A DNA stretch of 64,000 nt from Sternotherus odoratus (Eukaryota; Chordata; Testudines; Kinosternidae). The position numbers were made by a program, and so were the translations under genes. Positions 48,598 through 58,974 of this stretch are shown here, one piece after another (position 1 is the stretch's first letter; each line of letters opens with the position of its first letter). Where the stretch lies: NCBI GenBank assembly GCA_032164245.1, contig JAVMKO010000005.1:47074193-47138192 (forward strand). The letters are read 5' to 3'. Under the pieces are notes generated by a model. That model worked only from the letters and a program-made list of their open reading frames with translations, did not search any database and was not told where the DNA came from.

Positions 48598-49969
48598 GCC
48601 CGGGTCACCTGACCTGGGCTTGCACTATGGGGCTGAAAAGCAATGTGGGTCGTTCCCACTCGGGCTGGCACTCACTGCTGCAGGTTATGTGGGATTTTTG
48701 TTTTTTTCTAGTATAGAACCTCAGTCACCTACTGAACAGGAATCAGGGGGACTAGAAATGCACAGACTCCCAACAAAACAAAGCCCAGAGTGGTTCTTGG
48801 GAGCACATGGATGTTAATGAACATGAGATTAAAGGGGCCATACTCAGATTCCTAACGAAACATCTCTTTCCCTCTCTTAGGTCAAGTTAAAAGTAACCCA
48901 TCTCACTCCTCTTTGGACTAGACTCTGAGGCCTGTCTGATAGGTGACCATGACTCCTGGGGCCAGGAGGCTCATGTGCTCTCCCCATGTCACTGAACAAG
49001 CTGTTATAGTGTAGGTATCACTTCAATCGTTAGTACTTGTGGGTGATGTGTGACAGGAAACAGCACGCTGATCAGTTTTCCATTTGTATGATCTGTACTG
49101 CTGAGATAGGGGCAGTTGTGTAGTGGCTGCAGCAAGATGCAATCACTGGACGCAAGATCACTCATCTTTTCATGACTGGTGCATAGATGGGTTCTTTTTA
49201 GGAGGCTCTCACAATTATCCCTATTCCGCCACTGATGATGTCCAAGCCTGTAAGAATGGCCCTGGGATGATCTTTGCAGGATAGCTCACTCGAAGAAGAA
49301 TATACTTTTCTGAACATGTGAGAGCGCGCTGACTTGCACAAGCATGGCAACTTTGTTTTCACACCCTGCAAGAAGGTGAAAGAAAGGAGGAGCCTGTATT
49401 ACATTCAGATGAGGGAGCAGAAGGGAAAACTGTCTTACTGGTAACTGTGCCACTCTTCTTCTTCCCTATCTCAGAACAGAAAGCACTCCCACAATGAATG
49501 GAGTAACAAATACTCTATTATTCTTGTTATCATAGCATCTAGGAGTCTCAGTCACGGACCAGGACCACTGTGCCAGGCATTATACACACAAACAACAAAA
49601 AGACAGCCCCTGCCCCAAAGAGCTTACAATGTAAGCACCAAACCATGAAAGTACATTCATTTCAAAGTATAGGGCAAGAAAGGTGATGAGGGCCACACAT
49701 AAAACTACCACCTGATGTATTTAAGAGAGAGGGTGCTGCTGACATGGCATTTTCCACGCAGGGTCCTCACCTTTGGAATCCATTTCCTCCTTTCCGTCAA
49801 TAGAGCTCAGATTTGGCAACCTCACAGAAAAGCTGCAGCACCCACTTGGTGGTGACGCAAACTAACCAGATGGGGCATATAATAGGTTTAGTTATGGATG
49901 CCATGTGAGTAGCTTGCTTAAGATATTGGGCACAAGTAAACAATGTGCATTAATACAACTAAATGTATA
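48598..49969. other. No recognised gene; old repeat at 49520-49640
   Basis: The segment 49520-49640 (catagcatctaggagtctca ... ccccaaagagcttacaatgt) looks like an ancient dispersed repeat that I cannot name. Nothing else was recognised. Confidence 0.4.
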
Positions 49970-51310
49970 TCTACGCATCTGGGAACAAAGAATGTCGGCC
50001 ATACTTACAGGATGGCGGACTCTGTGAAGCAGTGATTCTGATGAAGATTTGGGGGTCATAGTGGATAATCAACTGACTATCATGTGAAACTGGCCAAAAC
50101 AAATAATGCAATCCTGGATGCATAAATTGGGGGGGAAATCTTGATTAGGAGTACAGAGGTTATTTTACCTTTGTATTTGGCACTGATGTGGCAGCTGTTG
50201 GAACCCTGTGTCCAGTTTTGGTGCCCTCAATTCAAGAAAGAGGTTGATAAATTAGAGAAGGTTCGGCGAAGAGCCATACGAATGATTAAAGAATTTTTAA
50301 AACACTTTATAGTCTCAAGAGTTCAATCTATTCAACTGAACAAAGAAAAGAGCAAGAGGTGACTTGATTACAGTCTAAACACCTGCACAGGGAACAAATA
50401 TTTAATAAGAATATTATGCCATTATATGCCACCAATGTCCCTCTGCTATGTACATCAGCCAAACGGGACAGTCCCTACGAAAAAGGATAAATGGACACAA
50501 ATCAGACATCAGGAATGGCAATATACAAAAACCTGTAGGAGAACACTTCAACCTGCCTGGACACACAATTACAGATTTAAAAGTCACCATATTGCAGCAA
50601 AAAAACTTCAAGACCAGACTGCAAAGAGAAACTGCAGAGCTGCAATTCATTTGAAAATTTGACACAATCAATCTGGGATTGAACAAAGATCTTGAATGGC
50701 TTGCTAATTACAAAAACAGCTTCGCCTCTCTCTGAGTTCACACCTCCAATTCAGCTGCTAGAGGAATACCTCACCCTCCCTGATTTGAGATAACAAGCTG
50801 GTTCAGGCTGATTGGACTAACCTTGTTACCTCCTACCTGGTTCTTGCCTACTTATCCATACCTTCCCCTGGACACTTCCACTGCTTGCATCCGACGAAGT
50901 GGGTATTAGCCCACGAAAGCTTATGCTTCAATACTTTAGTTAGTCTTTAAGGTGCCACAGGACTCTGTTACCTCTGCTATTCCAGACTAACAGGGCTACC
51001 TCTCTGATTCTTAATATTTAATAAGGGACTCTTCAATGATCCAACAGGTGGAAGTTGAAGCTAGACAAATTCAGACTGGAAATAAGGTGCAAATTTTTAC
51101 TGGTGAAAGGAAACAACCATTTGAATAATTTAACAAAGAGCATGGTAGATTCTCTGTCACTGACAATTTTTAAACCCAGATTGGCTCTTTTTCTGAGAAA
51201 TCTGCTCGAGAAATTATCTGATGGAAGTTCTATGGTCTGTGTTACACAGGAGATTAGACTAGAGATGATCACAATGGCCCCTGCTGGCCTGGCTTTTCTT
51301 TAAATTGTGA
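49970..51310 (+). mobile_element. CR1-like LINE 3' part, split by a PLE
   Basis: The plus-strand frame at 50141-50362 has EPCVQFWCPQFKKEVDKLEK and VRRRAIRMIK, the C-terminal CR1-type segment. It breaks at 50409 and resumes after 51025 with the 3' untranslated part (gaagttgaagctagacaaat ... cagattggctctttttctg). The copy ends near 51310. Left end approximate. Confidence 0.8.
50410..51012 (+). mobile_element. 5'-truncated PLE with GIY-YIG-like endonuclease remnant
   Basis: Flanked by a 13-bp duplication AATATTTAATAAG (50397-50409 and 51013-51025). The frame at 50448 reads MYISQTGQSLRKRINGHKSD, then GEHFNLPGHTITDLKV and QRETAELQFI. This is the GIY-YIG nuclease region of PLE proteins (YI-x-QTG core). 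The sequence then runs through the linker tail to the hairpin gtgggtattagcccac (about 50898-50913) and the PLE 3' end ctgctattccagactaacag. It lacks the RT half. Confidence 0.92.
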
Positions 51311-52111
51311 AGTGATAAAAGTTTGAGATAGATTAATTTATATCAGTTTATCAACACCAAACAGTCTTGTTTCCAGGAGTGTGTCCTCAATCATAATTGG
51401 CAAAAACTACCATTTTGTAGCTTGCCAATCTTGTAGAGCTTCAATCAGATAATCAATTCAGTTGCTCAAGATCTGGTTTTCCCCAAGTAGCAGTCGTTAC
51501 CTCTGAGCATGTATGCAGCATGTCATCATGAAGAGACCCCATTATCCTGGTCTAAAATCATGTTGGGGCCACTTCAATGGCCCTGCGGGACATGGGATCT
51601 CTCTAGTGAGATTAGGTAAATCCCACAAAATTCAGGACAGGCTCCCATATCCTGCCTCAGACAAAGAGGGTGAAGAACCAGTGGTTGCTATATATATATT
51701 GTGTTCACCTGTTTACTAAAACCAGCAGGACGGACAAAGAAAGAAACAGAGACAAGAGCTGGAAAAGGGCAAAATACAAGAGAAGTGGAAGTGGGCGGAC
51801 CAGTCCTTTTATTCCAACTATGACCAACTCCTCTTTTGCCTTCCTAACAGGAGACCTAGTCTGACAGTGAAGACTGGAGCCAGGCAATCCCACTGGAAAG
51901 CACAAGAAAGCAAGAACTGCCAAGGTTGCTGTAAAATAAGTTTTTGGCATTATGCATTCGGTTTTCAGCTAGTCACAGTGTAAACGTGCAGCGCTGTTGG
52001 TCTAGGTTTCCCCCTGCAGAGCACGTGTAGAATAGATTAAATCACTGTTAACCAAAACAACAGAACAGGGGTTGAGTTTACATGTGCTTAACACAGGCAA
52101 ACCTAGATCAA
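51311..52111. other. No recognised gene
   Basis: Nothing recognised apart from a short TA run near 51691. Confidence 0.4.
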
Positions 52112-52230
52112 CAGATTAGTCTGTATCCGTAAATAAAACGAGGAATACTTGTGGCACCTTAGAGACTAACCAGATTATTTCAGCATAAGCTTTCGTGGGC
52201 TAGAGACCACTTCATCGGATGCATAGAATG
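52112..52230 (-). mobile_element. Single PLE tail copy, different subfamily
   Basis: On the minus strand: gcatccgatgaagtggtctc, tagcccacgaaagcttatgc, then ggttagtctctaaggtgcca and caagtattcctcg. Here there is only one arm, so not all PLE tails in the window are foldbacks. Confidence 0.85.
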
Positions 52231-52837
52231 GAGAATCATCACCACCAAAACTGTAAGGAGAACATTTCTCTTTCTGCTGCTGCTCTACCAGTGATGTGCC
52301 ACACATCATTAGGTATACAGCATTCCACTAATGACAGTTTTATTCCCTGTCTCATTGAAAACACACTTTCTTACCTACGATTGTAGTGCAAAAGTATTTA
52401 TAGAATCACAAACTTATTTTAGCCTGGAAAGGAGGCCTGATGGGTTACTCTGCCCCTCCTCCACCATCACAGACTCTGTACAGTTTGTTCACATGGTGGT
52501 GTTGGGATTTACCAAAGGAACCCTGCTCCTGCCACCATTCCCCATTCCCTAGAAATTCATTACTGGCACCAGAATCTTTGCTACACAGTTCAAATTTACT
52601 TGTTTCCCTTACTGGTCTCTGCAGATGGCTCATGCACAGCGGACAGTAACATGTACCAAAGGAGTACCGAAGTCCCATGATTAACATCCAAACTCCACTG
52701 GGCAAATGCTATGTGCAGTGAGGGGGTTCCCAGGTACTTCACAATGTGTGGGCCTTGCCTTTCTCCTGCCTCTGCAGAATTAGTGGAGGAGGATACCCTG
52801 GTGCTACTTTCCAAATGGATTAAAATGTTTTATTTAA
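52231..52837. other. No recognised feature
   Basis: Nothing recognised. Confidence 0.35.
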
Positions 52838-52842
52838 CCACC

Positions 52843-53501
52843 TGTAGTGGGACGGCTGGCCCACTCCTGGGTAAACAGGGCTGTGGCTGGGAGCAAGCAG
52901 TTCCCAGGCTGATTGGGGGAAGCAGGCTCAGCTGTGGCCATGCCCAATCAGGGCTCAGCTGGCCCTTATAAGAGGGCAGTGTGCCAGGAGCAGACAGAGT
53001 CTCGTCTCTAGCTGTGGAGGGAGACAGGCCTGGCTGCTGGGAAGCTTGACTAGGGTACCTGGAGTGGAGCAGGGCTGGGGGAAGGCCAGAGGAGCTGCGG
53101 CGCTCCATCTTGGAAAACCCTCCAGGCTGCAGGGCCTAGGAGACCGACCAAAAGGGGTAGTGGAGTTGCAGGGGGCAGACCACAGGTAGGCAGAGGCAGC
53201 AGGCCACACCCCTCATTGCCTATGATGCCTGGCTTATACAGACTGCAGTTGGCCTTAGTGAAAAGGGGTTAGATGGTGACTAGGAGTAGCCCATACGCTG
53301 AGGCAAGGTGGGGATAGTGGATGGGGGTTCCCTGGGCAGGGGAGACTCAGTGAGACTGTTGGGGTACTGCAGGGGTGCAGCACCCCAGGGAAGGGGGCAC
53401 CGGGGTCCAGGGAGGGACACGGGGCCAGCGGGACACTAGCCTGCTAATTCCCCGGATGACCAGCAGGAGGCGCCACAGGGGTGAGTTGCCGCTCTGCTAC
53501 A
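52843..53501 (+). mobile_element. Solo LTR, 659 bp, with 5-bp target duplication
   Basis: Begins TGTAGTGGGAC and ends CTCTGCTACA (TGT...ACA), flanked by CCACC on both sides (52838-52842 and 53502-53506). Contains a TATA-like cccttataagagg near 52966. No AATAAA was noted. No internal retroelement sequence is adjacent. A 5-bp duplication fits a gypsy-type LTR element. Confidence 0.85.
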
Positions 53502-53506
53502 CCACC

Positions 53507-53938
53507 CCACCTTTCCCCACCACCCCACTTTTTGTACATTGAAACTCTGCAGTAAATACCAGCCACATGCCAGCCTACTCATTTCTCTCACTTCAACCAG
53601 TCTAATTTCATATATTGGACCAGAACAGCATTACGCTATAGTCCCTTTGTTTCCCTCTACATTTCAGTGGCACTGAAGCTGTTGTGATCCACTCATCTAA
53701 AGTAATCTAAGAGATCCTTACTGCTGAGAACACTCATTGTGACTCTGAAGAACAGGCACTTCATCCAGGCATCTCCAGCACAGAGACAAGACCAAATCGC
53801 CATGCACAGAACCTAGGAACCTCTGCAGAAAAACAAAGCTTTATGATCCTTGTTATAAACAGATCACAGGAACATGCATCACTGAGACATGACTGAACTA
53901 CCTCTACTCTGGCACGGTATATAGGAACTTCTACCACT
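53507..53938. other. No recognised feature
   Basis: Nothing recognised. Confidence 0.35.
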
Positions 53939-54103
53939 CACAGACTTTAAGGTCAGAAGTCATCACAGTGATCATCTAGTCAGACTTCCTGCACCTTGAT
54001 GGCCACAGAACCTCACCCTCATCTGTAATAACTCAGAGCCCTTCACATCTAGCGTCCCATCATGAACCGTTGGGAATTTTTGCTACTGGCAGTCGCTGAC
54101 TGG
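53939..54103 (-). mobile_element. CR1 3' end, left part of a copy split by the gypsy element
   Basis: cacagactttaaggtcagaa and gtgatcatctagtcagactt are the reverse of a CR1 3' end. The same CR1 type resumes at 59589 after the gypsy element, so the gypsy element inserted into a CR1. Confidence 0.8.
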
Positions 54104-54787
54104 TGTGGCAAATTACTGACACTATATTGATGGGTCCTGCGCTTTCTCTTCTTGTGGGGGATTCAGGGAGCCTATTTCTTTCCCCTGAACAGGGTGTTAA
54201 CTGCCCCACTAGTATCCTAGAAGTGGAGAGGGAGGGACCCGGGCCCGCCCTCTACTCCGGGTCCCAGCCCAGGGGCTCTGAGGTAGTGGTAAACCACTTG
54301 GATTAGCTATTCCTTCCCCTGGGCTACTTCCCTCTCCTACCCTTCAGCTTGTGGGGGGCTTCCTGCTCTCTCTCTGTACAAGCCAGGTGTTCCTTTACCT
54401 AGGGTCTGGGTCTTTCTTAGCTCACCACAGCACTTCTCCAAACGCTCTCCGCTCCAACGCCTCCAAACTGCTCTCTGCTCCACCGTCTCCAAACCGCTCA
54501 CCGCTCCACCGCCTCCAAACCGCTCACCGCTCCAACACCTCCAAACCGCTCACCGCTCCAACACCTCCAAACCGCTCACCGCTCCAACACCTCCCAAACT
54601 CCTTCCAAACTCCCTCCCCTGTCTGCCTGAAGCAGGGGTTTTTATTAAGGCCTTAATTGACAGCAGGTGCTCCAATTAACCTGCTGCCTGCTCCCTAGTC
54701 TACAGGAAACCATGCCCTAATGAGCCTTGAGTTAATATATCTTCCCTCAAGCACTCTGCCACAGCTCCCTGACAATTCTCTATCATA
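54104..54787 (-). repeat. 3' LTR of the gypsy element (684 bp)
   Basis: Plus-strand text runs from tgtggcaaattactgacact to ctctatcata. It is very similar to 58975-59588 but longer because of about six tandem units of 26 bp (ctccaaaccgctcaccgctc) at 54440-54600. Substitutions relative to the other LTR are few by eye. Confidence 0.95.
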
Positions 54788-54844
54788 TATCCCTCCCCCT
54801 TGCTTAACACCATAGGGTTGAGCTACTTGGGACGAGAGACAGTG

Positions 54845-55237
54845 TTATCGTGACAGGCTGTCCGCATTGCCGTGTTGGCTTCCGGCCCTATGTCGTATGC
54901 GGAAGTTGAAAGGTTGCAGGGAAAGAAACCATCTCGTCACCCTTGCGTTCTTCTCCTTGTTTCTGTGCATCCACTGGAGCGGGGCGTAGTCTGTTACAAG
55001 GGTAAACCGCCGCCCCAGTAGGTAGTAGCAGAGAGTCTCCAGAGCCCATTTTGCCGCCAGACATTCCTTTTCAACAACAGCATACTTTTGTTCCCGGGGG
55101 AGGAGTTTCCGGCTGAGGTACAAGATTGGGTGTTCCTCCTCCCCTACCATCTGTGAAAGGACAGCTCCTAGTCCTATCTCTTTTGTAGGACAAATTCCTT
55201 CTCGAAGTCTGGGGCAATGCGTACTGGATGACAGCAA
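54845..55237 (-). pseudogene. Gypsy RNase H
   Basis: Shifted in frame relative to RT near 55174-55200. Blocks: LGAVLSQMVGEEEHPILYLS, KLLPREQKYAVVEKECLAAK, RFTLVTDYAPLQWM and RIRHRAGSQHGNADSLSR. This is the usual C-terminal RNase H of gypsy pol and the last coding domain before the 3' LTR (about 60 bp away). No integrase follows it. Confidence 0.93.
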
Positions 55238-56082
55238 AGGGCTGTCCTTAAATCTGTGAATGCTCCCTCTGCCGCATCAGTCCAATTTACTATCTTGGGC
55301 CCCCGAGCCTTTATCAGGTCCGTCAATGGCCCTGCTCTTGTGGCGAAATGAGGGATGAATCTCCGATAGTATCCTACTAACCCTAGAAATGCTCTGACCT
55401 GCTTTTTACGGACTGGCCGAGGCCAATCTTGTATTGCCTCCACTTTGTTCATTTGAGGTTTTACCAAGCCTCTTCTTACTACATACCCGAGGTATCTGGT
55501 CTCAGCTAGTCCTATCACGCACTTGAGGGGGTTGGCAGTGAGGCCGGCCTTTCGCAGGGCGTCTAGTACCGCTTCTACTTTTCCTAGGTGCGTTTCCCAG
55601 TCAGGGTTATGGATGACTATGTCGTCTAAATAGGCGGCAGCATACCTGGTGTGGGGTCACAGCAATTTGTCCACAAGTCGTTGGAATGTAGCAGGGGCCC
55701 CATGGAGTCCAAAAGGAAGGACAGTATATTGGAACAGACCATCAGGTGCAGAGAAAGCAGTCTTCTCCTTAGCGTTCTTGGCCAGGGGAATTTGCCAATA
55801 TCCTTTAGTTAGGTCCAGAGTGGTTAGATATCGGGCTTTGCCTAACTGATTGACTAGCTCGTCAACACGTGGTATCGGATAGGCATCAAATTGGGATACT
55901 TCATTCAACTTCCGGAAGTCGTTGCAAAACCTCATGGTGCCATCAGGCTTGGGTACTACGACAATAGGGCTGGACCATTGGCTGTGGGATTCTTCAATAA
56001 CCCCAAGTTCCAGCATCTTCTTCACTTCTGTCCTAATTTCTTCTCTTTTAGCTTCTGGTATCCGGTATGGTCTTATTGTCAC
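55174..56082 (-). pseudogene. Gypsy reverse transcriptase
   Basis: Ty3/gypsy-type RT. Conserved blocks: YRIPEAKREEIRTEVKKMLE, MRFCNDFRKLNEVSQFDAYP, YLTTLDLTKGYWQIPLAKNA (motif A), FGLHGAPATFQRLVDKLL (motif B), YLDDIVI (motif C; YLDD at 55632-55621) and YLGYVVRRGLVKP. A TGA stop at 55659-55657 interrupts it just before YLDD, but the frame continues unbroken to 55174. The connection domain (LGLVGYYRRFIPHFATRAGP) follows. It copies genomic RNA into DNA in the particle. Confidence 0.95.
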
Positions 56083-57401
56083 CCTTGCTCCAGGTCTGGT
56101 GATGACATGATGTTGGACCAGTGTCTGGCTGGCTGTGTACAGAACACGTCTTGGTTCTGTTGGATCATATCAACGACTTCTGTACGTTGTTCTGGGGCTA
56201 ACTCGGGGGATATCCTCACCTGCCCCTCTGGGTCGTCCATCTGGGGTGGAGCTCTCTGAATTACCAAGCACGTCTCTCGGTCATGCCAGGGCTTCAGTAA
56301 GTTTACATGGTAGATCTGCTCTGGTCTTCGGCGATCTGGTTGTCTGACTTTATAGTTCACTTCTCCAATGGCTTCCACTATCTCATATGGTCCATGCCAG
56401 CTGGCCAGGAGTTTGCTTTCTGCTGTCGGCACTAGCACCATCACCCGTTCTCCTGGCTGAAATCGCCGTACTTTTGCTCGATGGTTGTAATATGTCCACT
56501 GGGTCTCTTGTGCTTTTTTCAAATGTTCTCGTACTATAGGGGTTATTCAAGCAATTCGCTCACTCATCTGTGTCACGTGCTCAATGACATTCTTTCCAGG
56601 GTTGGGTTGTTCTTCCCAGTCCTCCTTGGTGATATCTAATATTCCACATGGGTGGCGTCCGTATAGTAGCTCAAAAGGAGAGAAACCGGTGGACGCCTGG
56701 GGAACTTCCCGTATTGCAAACATTAGGTATGGTAGAAGGGTATCCCAGTCTTTTCCATCCTGTGCTACCACCTTCCGGATCATATTCTTAAGGGTGCGGT
56801 TAAACCGCTCAACCAGGCCATCTGTTTGAGGATGGTAGACTGAGGTCCGTATCGACATGAAAGGGGTTCCTTGATCAGTCAAGATTTCCTTGGGGATGCC
56901 CACTCTGGCAAAAACATGGAGTAATTCTTTTGCTATTGCCTTGGATGTGGGGTTTCTTAAAGGAATGGCTTCTGGATACCGTGTGGCGTAGTCAAGGATG
57001 ACTAGTACATGTCGGTGACCCCGTGCTGATTTTTCCAGAGGGCCCACTAGGTCCATGGCTATCCTTTCAAAAGGGACTTCAATAATAGGCAAAGGTACTA
57101 ATGGGGCCCGCAAGTGAGGTCGGGGACTATGCAACTGACATTCTGGGCAGGAGGTACAATAGCGTTGGACCTCTGCACGTACTCCTGGCCAATAAAATCT
57201 TCTTAGGACTCTCTCAAGTGTCTTGTCTACTCCTAGATGTCCCCCAAATAAATGACTGTGAGCTAACTCCAGTACTGCCCTTGTGTGTTTCCATGGGACT
57301 AAGAGCTGTTCTACTTCTTCCCCTCGTATTTGCACTATTCGGTACAAAAGATCACGTCTGATCACATAATATGACCTTGGACCATTGGTCTTTCCTTCCA
57401 C
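56079..57401 (-). pseudogene. Gypsy integrase (HHCC, DDE core, GPY/F)
   Basis: In order: a zinc-binding HHCC region (HSHLFGGHLG ... CTSCPEC), the catalytic core with AMDLVGP (first Asp), ILTDQGTPF (second Asp) and DGLVERFNRTL (Glu), then a C-terminal GPY/F-type module (WHGPYEIVEA, EQIYHVNLLKPWH). The second Asp to Glu interval is only 21 residues where 35 or more is usual, so roughly 14 residues are missing in frame. A TGA stop at 56547-56549 separates core and C-terminal module in the same frame. The module then runs directly into the RT leader (ELAPEQRTEVVDMIQ), which places integrase upstream of RT. Confidence 0.93.
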
Positions 57402-57691
57402 AGGCCGCCATTTACTTCCACTACCTCCTCCCTCACATTTGCATACAGGGGGTCATTGGCTTGGTCCTGCCCAAAATTCTCATGTGCGGTACTGATCTGA
57501 CCTAACTCCATGGGACCTATTTCTACTCCGTCCCTTTGGTTGCCCCTACTTGGGCTAGGAACCACCTCTGAGTCCTCACTGGCCTGAACTGTCTCCTGGC
57601 CTTCTGAACGGGTTCGCTTACCCACAAGGGAGGTTTTCTGGGTTTTACTAGAATCCTGTTCCCTAGTCTTTTATCTGCCCACTTTTCCCAC

Positions 57692-58177
57692 CTAGACTTT
57701 CGGGATTTCCCATGGGGATGAAAATAGCTCTGGGGAAAATTCGGCAAAAGTTGGGGTGAGGCTATCTGTAGGTGCCTCCGTCTCAGCCTGGGGGTTGCTA
57801 CCCTCCTCTGGCTCTACTGGGAGGAGTAAACTCTCAAACCCGGGGAAGTCCCTACCAATTAATACCGGGTAGGGGAGCGTGGGGTCCACCCCTGCAGCTA
57901 CCCTGGTAGTCTTCCCCTGGATCTCAATCCGTATCAGGATTGTGGGGTAAAAATTTACAGTGCCATGGACGCACGTTACCCCTGGGTTTTTGGCCCAAGT
58001 TATTGGTCTTGCCCCACCAACTTCCCTGAGACCAGCGTGACAGCACTCCCGGAATCTACTAATGCTGTGGTCACAATATCGTTCATTTTTACTGACCTTG
58101 TATACCCATGTGGGGTCATTGCGACCCCTACCAGGCCTAGTAGGCCACATTGTTCCCCATGATCCCCCAGATTGCAC
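57692..58177 (-). pseudogene. Gypsy protease region, frameshifted
   Basis: The aspartic protease motif ALVDSGSAVTLVS (DSG active site) is in the frame covering 58000-58221, while the downstream conserved block PVLIGRDFPGF is in the frame 57692-58177, so a frameshift lies between them near 58000-58060. A Glu/Pro-rich spacer follows up to about 57690. The enzyme would cleave the gag-pol polyprotein. It is broken here. Confidence 0.82.
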
Positions 58178-58178
58178 T

Positions 58179-58220
58179 GCATCAGGCTGCTATATGCCCC
58201 CATTCCCCACACTCGTAACA
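58179..58220 (-). pseudogene. CCHC zinc knuckle of gag with an in-frame stop
   Basis: The minus strand encodes C-Y-E-C-G-E-W-G-H-I-A-A, then a TGA stop, then C: a CX2CX4HX4C nucleocapsid knuckle with the residue before the last Cys replaced by a stop. It lies between gag and protease as expected. Confidence 0.8.
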
Positions 58221-58228
58221 CTGACCCC

Positions 58229-58902
58229 TTATCTCAGTTGTTGCCCTTGGCCTGGGCTATTTGGTCGGCCTCCCAAACCCTCTCTTCCCAAACCCCCAGG
58301 TCCCGTCTTGGCCTCGGCCCATTCCTCGGTATCTTTCCTCCCAGTTATGGTTCTTCTGTAGTTCCCAACAATCCGGGGCCTTGGGTTTGGGGCTGGCTTC
58401 CAGGTTTGTTGTGTCTCACCCCCTGGGATTTGGAACAGTTCCCGGGATGCCAGCTGTCTTTCCACAAGAGAGACCAACTCATCATAGGTGGAGGTGTCAT
58501 TCTTGCCAACCCAAACCCGGAGGCCTGGTGATAACCCTCTCATATACCGGTCCAGTACCAGCAGCTCCATCATTCTTTCAGAGCTGAGAGCCTCAGGGCG
58601 TAGCCATTTCGGGGTCAGGTGGATCAGGTCAAACAATTGGAATCGGGGTGTCTTGTCCTCTGTATACTGCCATTCATGGAACCTCTGGGCTTGCAACGCC
58701 GTAGTTACTCCATATCTGGCCAGGATCTCTGCCTTCAGTTGGGGGTAATCTGCTGCAGTCTCTGCGGCCATATCATAGCATACCTTCTGGGCCTCTCCAC
58801 ACAGGAACGGGGCAAGGATACCAGACCACTGGTCTCGGGGCCAGGCCTCCCGCAGGGCTGCTGTCTCCTGCTGAGCCACAGGGCCTTGACCACGTCATCC
58901 AT
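58229..58902 (-). pseudogene. Gypsy gag with SCAN-like segment
   Basis: The start ATG at 58902 gives MDDVVKA and then loses one base, shifting into the frame that opens at 58879 ([12 protein letters not shown]). About residue 92 of that frame lies [20 protein letters not shown] and then [14 protein letters not shown] and [13 protein letters not shown]. The WLRPE ... S-E ... ELLVL spacing is that of the SCAN domain, which is known to derive from the capsid of Gmr1-like gypsy elements. The C-terminal part is basic and Gly/Pro rich. The capsid would assemble the cytoplasmic particle. The one-base loss near its start breaks it. Confidence 0.85.
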
Positions 58903-58974
58903 CTTAGGGACAGGAAGGATTTGGCTAACCCTGGTTTAAGTCCCCAGCGCGTTGATCCCACCTCTCACACCATG

